A stretch of 64,000 nt of DNA from a beta proteobacterium AAP99 (GTDB taxonomy: Bacteria; Pseudomonadota; Gammaproteobacteria; Burkholderiales; Burkholderiaceae_C), in contig LJIA01000001.1 in assembly GCA_001295775.1 (NCBI GenBank), positions 372,001 through 436,000 on the forward strand, read 5' to 3'. Position numbers and translations under genes: made by a program. Of the stretch, positions 1 through 8,400 are shown piece by piece; position 1 is the first letter of the stretch, and each line of letters begins with the position of its first letter. The notes under the pieces are model-generated. The model made no database searches. It had not been told where the DNA came from and worked only from the letters and a program-made list of their open reading frames with translations.

Positions 1-414
1 TACGCCGCCACCCTTGGGGTTGTTGGGCATCAGCACGAGGTAGCGGCCGGCCAGCGAGATGAAGGTGGTCAGGGCGGCGCCCTTGTTGCCGCGCTCTTCC
101 TTTTCGAGCTGGACGAGGACTTCCTGGCCTTCCTTGAGGGCGTCCTGGATCTTGGCGCTGCGCACATCCACGCCGTCGCGGAAGTACTGGCGGGCGACTT
201 CCTTGAAGGGCAGGAAGCCGTGGCGCTCTTCGCCGTAGTTGATGAAACAGGCTTCGAGCGAGGGCTCGATGCGGGTGATGACGCCCTTGTAGATGTTGGA
301 CTTGCGGCTTTCCTTGCCCGCGGTTTCGATGTCGATGTCGACGAGCTTCTGGCCGTCGACGATGGCAACGCGCAGTTCTTCTGCGTGCGTTGCGTTGAAC
401 AGCATGCGCTTCAT
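1..414 (-). CDS. rne: Ribonuclease E, N-terminal part (runs off the window edge)
   Basis: The first 138 codons are present, beginning [20 protein letters not shown], which is the typical start of RNase E/G family endoribonucleases. The S1 RNA-binding domain follows at about residues 35-125 (visible pieces: [19 protein letters not shown] and [14 protein letters not shown]). RNase E is the essential endonuclease of mRNA decay and of rRNA and tRNA maturation, and forms the degradosome scaffold at the inner membrane. The catalytic domain and the C-terminal scaffold lie outside the window. The gene diverges from rluC, as is common in Proteobacteria. RNase E is known to autoregulate through its long 5' leader, and the roughly 570-base gap upstream leaves room for one. 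Family assignment is secure; RNase G is less likely because of the rluC neighbour. Confidence 0.95.
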   Translation of the reverse strand, partial: MKRMLFNATHAEELRVAIVDGQKLVDIDIETAGKESRKSNIYKGVITRIEPSLEACFINYGEERHGFLPFKEVARQYFRDGVDVRSAKIQDALKEGQEVLVQLEKEERGNKGAALTTFISLAGRYLVLMPNNPKGGGV

Positions 415-984
415 GCTTACTCCCGGCGTCTTGCGACGCATCTGTTGCGCCTCAGGTGGGGCGCGTTCGGCGGGCGGGAGGGCGGGGGCGCGCGCGCGGC
501 GCGGCCACAGGGATCAGCGGGGCGCCGCAAAGGGATTGCGGGCGCTGCGCACCTCGAGCGCAGAAAAGCGCACGGGATGCGGCGCAGTGGCCAACGCTGG
601 CCGGGCATGTGACGCTGCACCAAGCTTCGACCCATCACCGGCGCTCAAGGAGCGGGCATCGGTTCTGGGGAGAGGGCGCCACCGCGGGGCACGGGCGGGG
701 GCCGGACTGGCCGGCACATTGAAGGCCTGCGGCGCGGGGCTGCAGTCTTCAACGTTTGGGAATTCGCTATCGGTCTGTGGATCGTGGGGCGCGGGTTCGC
801 TCAAGCCTTCACACAACCCGGTACTCATACAATGGCAGCCTGTCTCGCTTGCCGGTCCGGCGGGCACAGCGTGCTCAAAACAGCTTCTGTGTCCTGTGTT
901 CCCGACCGGGGCTCAAAATGGGGAGGCGCACTCAGATATACAGGGCGCGCTTTCGCCTTCAAACCACCAGCCAAAAGTATATAC
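415..984. other. Divergent rne/rluC intergenic region
   Basis: About 570 bases between the start codons of rne (minus) and rluC (plus, start uncertain). I see no RNA gene or clear protein gene here. Reading frames exist in all directions, as expected from high GC, but none has recognisable protein content. The segment should hold the promoters for both genes and the long rne 5' leader. Short AT-richer patches that could be promoter elements occur around 820-833 and 973-984, but no convincing -35/-10 pair can be named. Part of it may belong to rluC if that gene starts at one of the upstream in-frame codons (784 GTG or 832 ATG). Confidence 0.5.
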
Positions 985-2175
985 GTGCCCCCGCCAAAAA
1001 CCGCGTCAATTTCTGCGTCGCGCGCCCGCGGTGGCGCACAGGGGGTGCGCGGCAAGTCGGCGGGTGCGCGGTCCGGATCGACCGGTGCCAATGCTTCGGC
1101 CACTCAGGCGTCAGCCACCCAGGCAGCGGCGCGTTCTGCACCGAGGTCGCGCGCGACCAGCTCGACCCAAGACCCGCCGAAGCGCGAGCTCGATCGCGCG
1201 GCCAAGGCACGCTCGGCTGTCCCGACGCCGGCACTTCCGGCCACAGCAGAGGTCCGCCACCTCGTTGTGGACGAAGCCGGCGAGGGCCAGCGCCTGGACA
1301 ACTTCCTGCTGCGCCACCTTAAGGGCGTACCCAAGAGCCATGTGTATCGCATCGTGCGCTCGGGCGAGGTACGGGTCGATGGTCGCCGCGCCGGCGTCGA
1401 TGACCGGCTCGCCATGGGCGAGACCGTGCGCGTGCCGCCGATCCGCCTGGCCCAGCCGGCCGCCACAACGGCCGCACCGGCGCGCGAGTTCCCCGTGCTG
1501 TTCGAGGACGATCACCTACTCATCATCGACAAGCCCGCTGGCGTGGCGGTGCATGGCGGCAGCGGCGTGTCCAGCGGGGTGATCGAGCAGCTGCGCGCCG
1601 CGCGGCAGCCCAAGTTTCTCGAGCTTGCGCACCGCATCGACCGGGAAACCAGCGGCATTCTGGTGCTGGCCAAGCGCCGCTCTGCGCTGACCGCAGTGCA
1701 GGCCGATTTACGCAATGGTGGCAACTTCGGCGGGAATGCGGGTGGCTGGAAGAAGGAGTACCGCCTCGCCGTGTTTGGACAACCGACCTTCGAGCGCAAG
1801 GAGGTCAAGCTCGCCCTGACCAAGGACACTGGCGCGAATGGCGAACGCCACGTGCGGGTGGACGAGGAAGGCCAGTACGCATTGACGCGCTTTGCCGTGC
1901 AGCAGCGCTACGCCCACGGCGCGCTGCTGTCGGCGCGCATTGCCACCGGTCGCACGCACCAGATCCGCGTGCACGCCCAGTCGCTCGGTCTGCCGCTGGT
2001 GGGCGACGAGCGTTACGGCGACTTTGCGCTGAACAAGGCGCTCAAGGTTGGGCGCATGCTGCTGCACGCGGCACGCCTCGAACTCACTCACCCGGCCAGT
2101 GGCGAGCGCCTGGTCGTTGAAAGCCCGCTGCCCACCGACTTTCAGCGCGAACTCAACAAGCTGGACACCCGATGA
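985..2175 (+). CDS. rluC: 23S rRNA pseudouridine synthase RluC (pseudouridines 955/2504/2580 type)
   Basis: RluA-family pseudouridine synthase. An S4 RNA-binding domain begins near 1250 (EVRHLVVDEAGEGQRLDNFL, then LKGVPKSHVYRIVRSGEVRV). The catalytic domain carries the HRIDRETSGILVLAK motif, whose Asp is the nucleophile that isomerises uridine in the 23S rRNA peptidyl-transferase centre. TGRTHQIRVHAQSLGLPLVGD is the usual C-terminal motif. The start is uncertain. The conserved part begins only at about 1250 and no start codon lies between 1048 and 1250 in this frame. The protein therefore has a low-complexity Ala/Ser/Thr/Arg-rich N-terminal extension of at least 65 residues. GTG 985 was chosen; 784 (GTG), 832 (ATG) and 1045 (GTG) are alternatives. 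It overlaps the next gene by ATGA. Confidence 0.88.
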   Translation: MPPPKTASISASRARGGAQGVRGKSAGARSGSTGANASATQASATQAAARSAPRSRATSSTQDPPKRELDRAAKARSAVPTPALPATAEVRHLVVDEAGEGQRLDNFLLRHLKGVPKSHVYRIVRSGEVRVDGRRAGVDDRLAMGETVRVPPIRLAQPAATTAAPAREFPVLFEDDHLLIIDKPAGVAVHGGSGVSSGVIEQLRAARQPKFLELAHRIDRETSGILVLAKRRSALTAVQADLRNGGNFGGNAGGWKKEYRLAVFGQPTFERKEVKLALTKDTGANGERHVRVDEEGQYALTRFAVQQRYAHGALLSARIATGRTHQIRVHAQSLGLPLVGDERYGDFALNKALKVGRMLLHAARLELTHPASGERLVVESPLPTDFQRELNKLDTR

Positions 2176-2840
2176 GCCGATCTCTGTACGACGCCGTGGT
2201 ATTCGACTGGGATGGCACCCTGATCGACTCTACCGCCACGATCGCCAGGTGCATCCAGGCCGCCTGTGTCGATGCGGACGTGCCGATTCCCGACTGGAAC
2301 ACCGCGCTTTCGGTGATCGGTCTGGCGCTCACGCCGGCCTTGGCGCGCTGTGCGCCCACCGCCACGCCCGCGCAGCTGCAGATCATCACGAACCGATACC
2401 GCTATCACTATTTGCTGGGCGACGACCAGCTCGCGCTGTTCGAGGGCGCGCAGGCGTTGCTCAGCGACCTGCGCGCTGCCGGTTTTCGCCTCGCCGTGGC
2501 CACGGGCAAGAACCGGCGCGGGCTGGATCGCGCGCTCGAACTCACCGGCTTGGCTGGGGTGTTCCACACCACGCGCTGCGCCGATGAAACCGCCGGCAAG
2601 CCGGACCCGCTGATGCTGCACGAGATCATGGACGAGCTGGATCTCGCCGCGCCGCGCACCCTGATGGTGGGCGATACCACGCATGATCTGCAGATGGCCC
2701 TGCACGCCAGTTGCCCTGCGGCGGCCGTGACCCAGGGCGCACACCCGGAAGACGAACTGCTGCGCTTCGCGCCCGTGGTCTGCGTGCCCACCGTGGCGCA
2801 TCTGCGCGAGCACCTCGCGCTCAGCGCGCCGCCGCGCTGA
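2172..2840 (+). CDS. HAD-superfamily hydrolase, phosphoglycolate-phosphatase-like
   Basis: 222-residue haloacid-dehalogenase-type phosphatase. Motif I is FDWDGTLIDS near residue 11, with both catalytic aspartates. Motif II is the VATGK segment near residue 108, the motif III lysine is in TAGKPDP, and motif IV is MVGDTTHDLQMA near residue 165. An alpha-helical cap lies between motifs I and II, as in Gph/PGP proteins. The ATG overlaps the rluC stop (ATGA), so the two are probably translationally coupled. In Betaproteobacteria this gene regularly sits between rluC and a Rieske gene. Members hydrolyse phosphoglycolate or related small phosphates, but the substrate here cannot be told from sequence. 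Confidence 0.88.
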   Translation: MSRSLYDAVVFDWDGTLIDSTATIARCIQAACVDADVPIPDWNTALSVIGLALTPALARCAPTATPAQLQIITNRYRYHYLLGDDQLALFEGAQALLSDLRAAGFRLAVATGKNRRGLDRALELTGLAGVFHTTRCADETAGKPDPLMLHEIMDELDLAAPRTLMVGDTTHDLQMALHASCPAAAVTQGAHPEDELLRFAPVVCVPTVAHLREHLALSAPPR

Positions 2841-2861
2841 CGCCGCACGGGGCCGGCGCCG

Positions 2862-3233
2862 ATGACCCAGTGGACCTCGCTGCGCCTGTGCGACAGCCAC
2901 GAACTGGCCGAGCGCGGCCGCGCCATCCGCTTTGCGATTGACAGCCCGCAGGGCGCGGGTAGCGCCTTCGTGCTGCGCTGGCGGGGCAGGGTGCATGCCT
3001 ACATCAACCGCTGCCAGCACATTCCGATGGAAATGGACTGGTCGCCCGGGCAGTTCCTGGATGAGGCCGGTATAGAGATCGTCTGCGCCACACACGGCGC
3101 GGCCTACGCACCGGATACCGGCCGCTGCGTGGGCGGGCCCTGCCGCGGCCGCAGTCTGGTGGCGCTGCGCGTCGAGGAGCGCGAGGGCGCGGTGTGGTGG
3201 CTGCCGGATGCCAACGCCTGGCCGGCGGGTTGA
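2862..3233 (+). CDS. Small stand-alone Rieske [2Fe-2S] protein
   Basis: 123-residue single-domain Rieske ferredoxin-like protein. The cluster ligands are visible as C-x-H (NRCQHIPMEMD, about residues 47-49) and C-x2-H (VCATHGAAYAP, about residues 71-74), 22 residues apart. No signal peptide or membrane anchor is seen, so it is probably cytoplasmic. Dioxygenase ferredoxins and NirD have this size, but there is no oxygenase partner nearby. The position after the HAD gene matches many betaproteobacterial genomes. The role (electron transfer or sensing) is unknown. It is followed by an AT-rich repeat region rather than by the S49 peptidase gene often found at this spot. Confidence 0.87.
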   Translation: MTQWTSLRLCDSHELAERGRAIRFAIDSPQGAGSAFVLRWRGRVHAYINRCQHIPMEMDWSPGQFLDEAGIEIVCATHGAAYAPDTGRCVGGPCRGRSLVALRVEEREGAVWWLPDANAWPAG

Positions 3234-3234
3234 A

Positions 3235-3498
3235 TTATCAACAATCGTTTGATAAGTAGCGCTTCAACGGCCTGATTATGAAACTATTGTTGAAAATTAA
3301 TGAACCTCAGTTTCCGCTTGTGCAGTGCGGATCTTGGCCTGTTTTGATGCTCTGATTGATGCGCTGCATCTCAGGGCGAAGGGCTTTTTCGGGTTATTCT
3401 CAACACTTGTTTGAAAAAAGCCTGTCTGGAACTGAATTTTTCAATCATTTTTTGAATATGAGGGCGGCGACTTTCCGCTTGTAGCAAGCGGATCTTGA
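3235..3498. repeat. Diverged tandem duplication (period about 161 bp) ending in TTTCCGCTTG hairpins
   Basis: Two related units lie head to tail. Unit 1 starts at 3235 (TTATCAACAATCGTTTGATA) and ends in TTTCCGCTTG at 3311. Unit 2 starts near 3397 (TTCTCAACACTTGTTTGAAA) and ends in TTTCCGCTT at 3472. Both are followed by a GCGGATCTTG sequence. The second hairpin is perfect: CCGCTTG-TAG-CAAGCGG at 3474-3490; the first is imperfect. The segment is clearly more AT-rich than its surroundings. The rest of the gap to 3660 holds no gene I can support. A third copy of the right half occurs near 57480-57536. Confidence 0.7.
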
Positions 3499-3660
3499 TC
3501 GATTTGGCACGTGCTGGAGGCGTACTGCATGTCACGAATCCGTTGGGGAATGATGTGCCATGCTCCTCCAACGTCGGGCACATGCTCGAACTCGCTCTCG
3601 GCAAGCAGGCGCCGATGATCAGCAGACCCGATTCAGCCGATACGCATCAGCCTGGCAGCG

Positions 3661-4386
3661 TCAGCCGATCAGAAACACCGCCGGGCGCTTGCCCAGATCC
3701 GGCAGCGGCAGGCGCTTCCACTGTTCGATGCTCGCACTGCGAATCCACTCGCTGGGCGCGGTCAGGTCGCAAGCCACCGCCAGGCGCGTGTTGCCCTGCA
3801 GGGTGGCGAGCAGGCTCTCGAGCATCGCGGCGTTGCGGTAGGGCGTCTCGATGAAGAGCTGGGTGGCCTTGTCGCGGCGCGCCGCCTGTTCAAGCTGCCG
3901 CAGCTTCTGCTGGCGCTGCGTCGCGTCCGTTGGCAGATAGCCGTGAAAGGCGAAGTGCTGGCCGCTCATGCCGCTGGCCATCAGCGCCAGCAGCAATGAC
4001 GACGCGCCCACCAGCGGGCGCACCGTCGCGCCCATTGTGTGCGCTGCCGCAACAACAGCCGCGCCGGGGTCGGCCACGCCGGGGCAGCCGGCTTCGCTCA
4101 TGAGGCCGACGTGCTCTCCAGCCCGAAGCAGGGCCAGCGGCGCGGCCAGATCGGTCTGACCGTGCTTGTCCAGCTCGAACCAGCGCAGCTCGGCCATCGG
4201 GCGCGGGTGGCCGAAGCGCTTCACAAACGCGCGCGCCGTCTTGGCGTTCTCCACCACGAAGGCGTTCAGCCCGTGCACGATGGCGCGCACGTCAGCCGGC
4301 TGCGTCGCGCTGTCCGGCGCGTCCTCGGCCAAGGGCACCGGAATCAGGTAGAGCGTGCCCGTCGCCGGTTGTGCGGGTTCATTCAT
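3661..4386 (-). CDS. SAM-dependent methyltransferase of the RsmI/tetrapyrrole-methylase family
   Basis: 241 residues. The N-terminus GTLYLIPVPLAEDAPDS, the central GEHVGLMSEAGCPGVADPGA and the following GASSLLLALMASGMSGQHFAFHGYLP are the family signature (compare SDAGTP..DPG and PSAxxxALxxSG in RsmI). RsmI 2'-O-methylates C1402 of 16S rRNA, but this shorter paralogue departs from it at several signature positions (EAGCPGVADPG), so rRNA methylation is only possible. It sits on the minus strand directly downstream of maf, with its ATG 8 bases inside the end of maf. This pairing is common in Betaproteobacteria. Target unknown. Confidence 0.85.
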   Translation of the reverse strand: MNEPAQPATGTLYLIPVPLAEDAPDSATQPADVRAIVHGLNAFVVENAKTARAFVKRFGHPRPMAELRWFELDKHGQTDLAAPLALLRAGEHVGLMSEAGCPGVADPGAAVVAAAHTMGATVRPLVGASSLLLALMASGMSGQHFAFHGYLPTDATQRQQKLRQLEQAARRDKATQLFIETPYRNAAMLESLLATLQGNTRLAVACDLTAPSEWIRSASIEQWKRLPLPDLGKRPAVFLIG

Positions 4387-5005
4387 GCGTGGCTTCCGTA
4401 GCCAGCGCCAGTGTGTCCACCCCCGCGCGGCGCAGCATGGCCAGCACGGTCAGGACCGGCAGGCCGATCAGCGAGCTCGGGTCGGCAGACTCGATGCGCT
4501 CGATCAGGTGCTGCCCCAGCGCTTCGGACTTGATCGCGCCGGCGCAGTCCAGCGGCTGCTCGGCGGCCACGTAGCGCTCGATCTCTGCGTCTGAATAGTC
4601 GCGCAGCGTCACGCGCACTTCATCCAGCGCGGCCTGCAGCGGTGCCACGTTGGAGGCCACGGCCACGCCCGTGAACACGGTCAGTGCCGCGCCACGCATC
4701 GCAGCCAGTTGCGCCACAGCACGCTGCGCCGTCCCCGGTTTGCCCACGGGCTGCCCGGCATGGTCGATCACCTGATCCGATCCGATCACGAACAGGCGCG
4801 ATCCCGGCGCGGCGGACGCCAGCGCCAAGGCCAGACCAGCCTGCGCCTTGGCCTGCGCGAGCCGCAGCGCCAGCGCTGCAGGGGTCTCGCCAGACAAGGG
4901 CGCCTCGTCCACCTGCGGCGCAAGCACCTCGAAGCGCAAGCCCGCGCGTGCGAGCAGTTCGCGGCGATAGCGCGAGGTGGACGCGAGAACCAGGGTGGGA
5001 TTCAT
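4379..5005 (-). CDS. maf: Maf-like nucleotide pyrophosphatase (YceF type)
   Basis: 208 residues from ATG 5005. The start LVLASTSRYRRELLARAGL is the diagnostic Maf/YceF N-terminus. IGSDQVIDHAGQPVGKPG holds the catalytic Asp and the phosphate-binding region, and GLPVLTVLAMLRRAG closes the fold. The family hydrolyses non-canonical or modified nucleoside triphosphates to monophosphates. The YceF subgroup prefers 7-methyl-GTP in E. coli, and the location next to yceD-rpmF points to that subgroup. It is divergent from yceD with about 130 bases between start codons. The reading frame stays open far upstream of 5005, but the homologous protein starts here. Confidence 0.92.
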   Translation of the reverse strand: MNPTLVLASTSRYRRELLARAGLRFEVLAPQVDEAPLSGETPAALALRLAQAKAQAGLALALASAAPGSRLFVIGSDQVIDHAGQPVGKPGTAQRAVAQLAAMRGAALTVFTGVAVASNVAPLQAALDEVRVTLRDYSDAEIERYVAAEQPLDCAGAIKSEALGQHLIERIESADPSSLIGLPVLTVLAMLRRAGVDTLALATEATHE

Positions 5006-5136
5006 TCTTGCTTTGTAGAGCTGCGGGAGACGTGGATGAGCCGAGGCGGTGCCAGGCGGCCGATAATACGAGCGTGGGGCGCGGCGCTTGCTGCACAGCC
5101 TGCCCCGAATGCAAGCGACCTGGAGCTCTGACGCCC

Positions 5137-5763
5137 GTGCCTGTCTGGATCGATCTGTTCCGCTTCTGCGAGGAAGGCCGTTCGCAGGACGGCGAATGCC
5201 TTGTGCGCGATCTGCCGCGCCTGGGCGGTGAAACCGCAGAGCTGTCTGCGCCTGTGCGCTGGCAGGCCGCCGGCCGCGTCGAGACCCTGGCGGGCGTGTA
5301 TGACGAGCAGGGCGCACCGCGCCGCCGCCGGGCCTTGTATCTGGCGGCCCAGACGCAGCTGACGCGCGAGTGCGACCGCTGCGGTCAGCCCATGCAGGTG
5401 CCGATCGATCTGCGGTCCCGCCTCGAAGTGTTCGATACCGAGGACGAGGCCGACGAAGCTGCCATGGAAGCCGCAGACGATGATTTCGACCCGATCGTCG
5501 GCGCACGCAAGTTCGATTTGCTGGCTCAGATGGAAGAAGAAATCCTGCTTGGTCTGCCCGCTGGGGTGGTCCATGAGGTGTGCCCGAAGCCGGTCGGTGC
5601 TGGCAGCAGGACGCCGAAGAGTGTTGCTGCGGAGGCAACTTCCGGTCCGACGCCGCAGGAAGACCCCGTGGCCGGAGAAGGGCGAACGGTGCGCCCCTTC
5701 GCGCAGCTTGATGCCCTGCTCAAGGCCGGAGCGGCGCAGACCGGGCGCAAGAGCAAAAAATAG
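5137..5763 (+). CDS. yceD: YceD/DUF177 family protein
   Basis: YceD proteins are small acidic proteins nearly always encoded before rpmF and implicated in 23S rRNA accumulation or ribosome assembly. The conserved core shows the CxxC in LTRECDRCGQPMQVPIDLR, the acidic stretch DTEDEADEAAMEAADDDFDP, and a third Cys in VHEVCPKP. The family C-terminal motif appears late as VRPFAQLDALLKAG. About 30 extra residues rich in Ser/Ala/Pro separate the CP and PFAQL motifs, so this copy (208 residues) is longer than usual (about 170). Start GTG 5137 has TGGAG 11 bases upstream; the frame is open further 5' but antisense to maf. The gap of 239 bases to rpmF is wide and shows no gene. Confidence 0.85.
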   Translation: MPVWIDLFRFCEEGRSQDGECLVRDLPRLGGETAELSAPVRWQAAGRVETLAGVYDEQGAPRRRRALYLAAQTQLTRECDRCGQPMQVPIDLRSRLEVFDTEDEADEAAMEAADDDFDPIVGARKFDLLAQMEEEILLGLPAGVVHEVCPKPVGAGSRTPKSVAAEATSGPTPQEDPVAGEGRTVRPFAQLDALLKAGAAQTGRKSKK

Positions 5764-6002
5764 GTTAAGATCAATGTTTTAGCTCGATCCAGATTGAGCG
5801 CGGTGGTCCAGCCTTGAAAGCTGCACAGCTTTGATGGCTTGATCGCGAGGCTGCGGCCCGCAAGCACCGCGCGCGCAGCCGCACCGCGGTTCGGCAAGAT
5901 CTGAAGGGCGATCCGGTTCATGCCCAGGTCAGGTTGCGCGCACCAATGCGTGCAGTGCGATGACCGAGCAGCGCCCAACACAGTGTTTATTTCGGAGTCA
6001 TC

Positions 6003-6185
6003 ATGGCCGTTCAACAGAACAAGAAGTCGCCGTCCAAGCGTGGCATGCACCGCTCGCACGACTTTCTGAACAACCCGCCCACCGCCGTGGAGCCCAGCAC
6101 CGGCGAAACGCACCTGCGTCACCACATCAGCCCCAACGGCTTCTATCGTGGTCGCAAGGTTGTCAAGACGAAGGCTGACGAATAA
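6003..6185 (+). CDS. rpmF: 50S ribosomal protein L32
   Basis: 60 residues beginning [20 protein letters not shown], with the [16 protein letters not shown] end typical of betaproteobacterial L32. This version lacks the CxxC zinc ribbon found in some other L32 proteins, which is normal for the lineage. The ATG is preceded by CGGAG. L32 is a component of the large subunit near the exit tunnel. It is followed by plsX after 62 bases, giving the classic yceD-rpmF-plsX-fab cluster that couples ribosome and membrane-lipid synthesis. The 239 bases upstream may include a promoter, but none is obvious. Confidence 0.97.
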   Translation: MAVQQNKKSPSKRGMHRSHDFLNNPPTAVEPSTGETHLRHHISPNGFYRGRKVVKTKADE

Positions 6186-6247
6186 GTCTGCTAGGCATTG
6201 GGTTTTCCAGCTTCAATGCCCCCACCGCTGCTCGCAGGGCATCCCTG

Positions 6248-7330
6248 ATGCCAGCCACCACCGCTGGGCAGCGGTCCGCCTCGATCGCCGTTGATTGCAT
6301 GGGCGGCGATCATGGGCCGAGCATCACGGTGCCGGCCTGCATCAGCTTTGCACGCGCCCACCCGAATGACCGGCTGATCCTCGTCGGTCGGCGAGAGGCC
6401 ATCGAGCCGCTGCTCGCCGCAGCAGGTTCGGCGTTGCCCAACATCTCTGTGCACCACGCCTCCCAGGTCGTCGAAATGGATGACCCGGTGGAGGTCGCCC
6501 TGCGCAAGAAGCGCGATTCCTCCATCCGCGTCGCTGCCACGCTGGTGAAGGAGGGCGAGGCCGCTGCATGCGTGAGCGCTGGCAATACCGGCGCGCTCAT
6601 GGCGATCAGCCGATACGTGCTCAAGACCCTGCCCGGCATTGATCGCCCCGCGATCGCCACCGCCATGCCCAACGTGCTGGGCCGAGGTACGGTGGTTCTC
6701 GATCTCGGCGCCAATGCCCAGTGCGAGCCTGAGCATCTGCTGCAGTTTGCGGTCATGGGCTCGGCCCTGGCCACGGCACTCACCGATGAAGAACGGCCGC
6801 GCATCGGCCTGCTGAACATCGGTGAAGAGGTCATCAAGGGCAATGACATCGTCAAGCGTGCCGGCGAACTGCTGCGTGCAAGCGAGCTGAACTTCATCGG
6901 AAACGTGGAAGGCAACGACATCTTCCGCGGTGTGGCCGATGTGGTGGTCTGCGACGGCTTCACAGGCAATGTCGCCCTCAAGAGCACCGAAGGTGTGGCG
7001 CAGATGATCAAGGCGATCATCGCGGAGGAGTTCGGCCGTGGGCTGATCTCCAAGGTACTGAAGCTGGTGGCCGCGCCCGTGCTGCTGCGGGTGCGCTCAC
7101 GCGTGGACCATCGCCGCTACAACGGTGCTGCCCTTCTGGGCCTTAACGGCGTGGTCATCAAGAGCCACGGCAGCATGGATGCGTTCGGTTTCGAGAAGGC
7201 GCTGGAGAAGGCGCACGAAGCCGTCACCCATCGCATGCTCGAACAAATCACAAGAACGCTGGAGCCCCTGCGCAGCGTGCTGCATGCCACCGCAGTGGGT
7301 GAGGCTCCGGTCGAGGAGACCATGCAATGA
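6248..7330 (+). CDS. plsX: Phosphate acyltransferase PlsX
   Basis: 360 residues. The N-terminal [19 protein letters not shown] is the PlsX signature. [16 protein letters not shown] and [15 protein letters not shown] are further conserved blocks, and the [17 protein letters not shown] and [16 protein letters not shown] motifs lie in the C-terminal half. PlsX converts acyl-ACP plus phosphate to acyl-phosphate, the first step of phosphatidic acid synthesis via PlsY. It is a peripheral membrane enzyme. The ATGA overlap with fabH (ATG 7327) indicates translational coupling. Normal length and no anomalies. Confidence 0.97.
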   Translation: MPATTAGQRSASIAVDCMGGDHGPSITVPACISFARAHPNDRLILVGRREAIEPLLAAAGSALPNISVHHASQVVEMDDPVEVALRKKRDSSIRVAATLVKEGEAAACVSAGNTGALMAISRYVLKTLPGIDRPAIATAMPNVLGRGTVVLDLGANAQCEPEHLLQFAVMGSALATALTDEERPRIGLLNIGEEVIKGNDIVKRAGELLRASELNFIGNVEGNDIFRGVADVVVCDGFTGNVALKSTEGVAQMIKAIIAEEFGRGLISKVLKLVAAPVLLRVRSRVDHRRYNGAALLGLNGVVIKSHGSMDAFGFEKALEKAHEAVTHRMLEQITRTLEPLRSVLHATAVGEAPVEETMQ

Positions 7331-8310
7331 GCGCGGCGCGCTTTGCAAAGATTGTGGGTACGGGCTCGGCGCTGCCGCCCAACGTGGTGAGCAACGCGGC
7401 CCTGGCCGAGAAGCTCGCTGCACAAGGCGTCGAGACATCGGACAGCTGGATCGTCGAGCGCACTGGCATCCGCCAGCGCCATATCGCGGCACCGGAAGTC
7501 ACTTCAAGCGAGCTGGGTACGCAGGCTGCGCTGGCCGCCTTGCAGGCGGCCGGCATGCAGGCCAAGGACATCGACCTCATCATCTGCGCGACATCGACAC
7601 CGGACTTCGTCTTCCCGAGCACGGCTTGCCTGATCCAGGCCAGGTTGGGCGTTGCAGGCGGCGCCGCCTTCGACGTTCAGGCGGTCTGCAGTGGCTTTGC
7701 CTACGCCATGGCGACAGCAGACGCGTACATCCGCACCGGGCTCGCAAGGAACGCGCTGGTCATCGGCTCGGAAGTGTTCTCACGCATCCTGGACTGGAAC
7801 GACCGCACAACCTGCGTGCTCTTTGGTGACGGCGCAGGCGCAGTGGTGCTGGCGGCCAGCGAGTCCCCGGGTATCCTCGCGAGCCGTCTGCACGCAGATG
7901 GCTCGCAGCAGCACATCCTGCGTACGGCCGGCAATGTGTGCGGCGGCGCCATCGTCGGTCATCCCTTCCTGACCATGGACGGTCAGGCGGTGTTCAAGCT
8001 GGCCGTACGCGTGCTGGACGAAGTTGCGCGCGAAGTCGTGACGGAGGCTGGCATGCAACTCGATCAGATCGACTGGCTGATCCCGCACCAGGCGAATGTG
8101 CGCATCCTATCAGCCACGGCCAAGAAACTGGGGCTGCCGGAATCGAAGACCATCGTGACCGTGGATCAGCACGCCAACACATCGGCTGCATCGATACCCC
8201 TGGCGCTGGATGTGGCCGTACGCGATGGCCGCATCCGGCCGGGCCATCATGTGCTGATGGAAGGCGTGGGTGGCGGCTTCACTTGGGGCGCGGTGCTTGC
8301 TCGCATGTAG
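7327..8310 (+). CDS. fabH: 3-oxoacyl-ACP synthase III (KAS III)
   Basis: 327 residues. KAS III condenses acetyl-CoA with malonyl-ACP to start fatty-acid synthesis. The catalytic triad can be read directly: Cys121 in [14 protein letters not shown], His254 in [10 protein letters not shown] and Asn284 in [11 protein letters not shown]. The N-terminal [12 protein letters not shown] and the C-terminal [12 protein letters not shown] are also canonical. It is coupled to plsX by ATGA and followed by fabD after 90 bases with a good ribosome-binding site. A PqsD-like or other specialised KAS III is excluded by the fab context. Confidence 0.97.
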   Translation: MSAARFAKIVGTGSALPPNVVSNAALAEKLAAQGVETSDSWIVERTGIRQRHIAAPEVTSSELGTQAALAALQAAGMQAKDIDLIICATSTPDFVFPSTACLIQARLGVAGGAAFDVQAVCSGFAYAMATADAYIRTGLARNALVIGSEVFSRILDWNDRTTCVLFGDGAGAVVLAASESPGILASRLHADGSQQHILRTAGNVCGGAIVGHPFLTMDGQAVFKLAVRVLDEVAREVVTEAGMQLDQIDWLIPHQANVRILSATAKKLGLPESKTIVTVDQHANTSAASIPLALDVAVRDGRIRPGHHVLMEGVGGGFTWGAVLARM

Positions 8311-8400
8311 CGCCCGGGCTCTGGCGTTGCGCCGCCGTGCGGGTTGCGACGGTACGACAGCTTCACAGAACAACAACACACAACAAGGAAGATCATCGCG

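Noticed and set aside
293-1582. A 429-codon plus-strand frame across the rne/rluC gap
   Set aside because: It overlaps the rne start antisense and the rluC domain in another frame; Arg/Ala-rich with no domain.
3371-3604. A 77-codon minus-strand frame with a text pattern also seen near 57500
   Set aside because: The shared text comes from the type-2 repeat, not from protein conservation.
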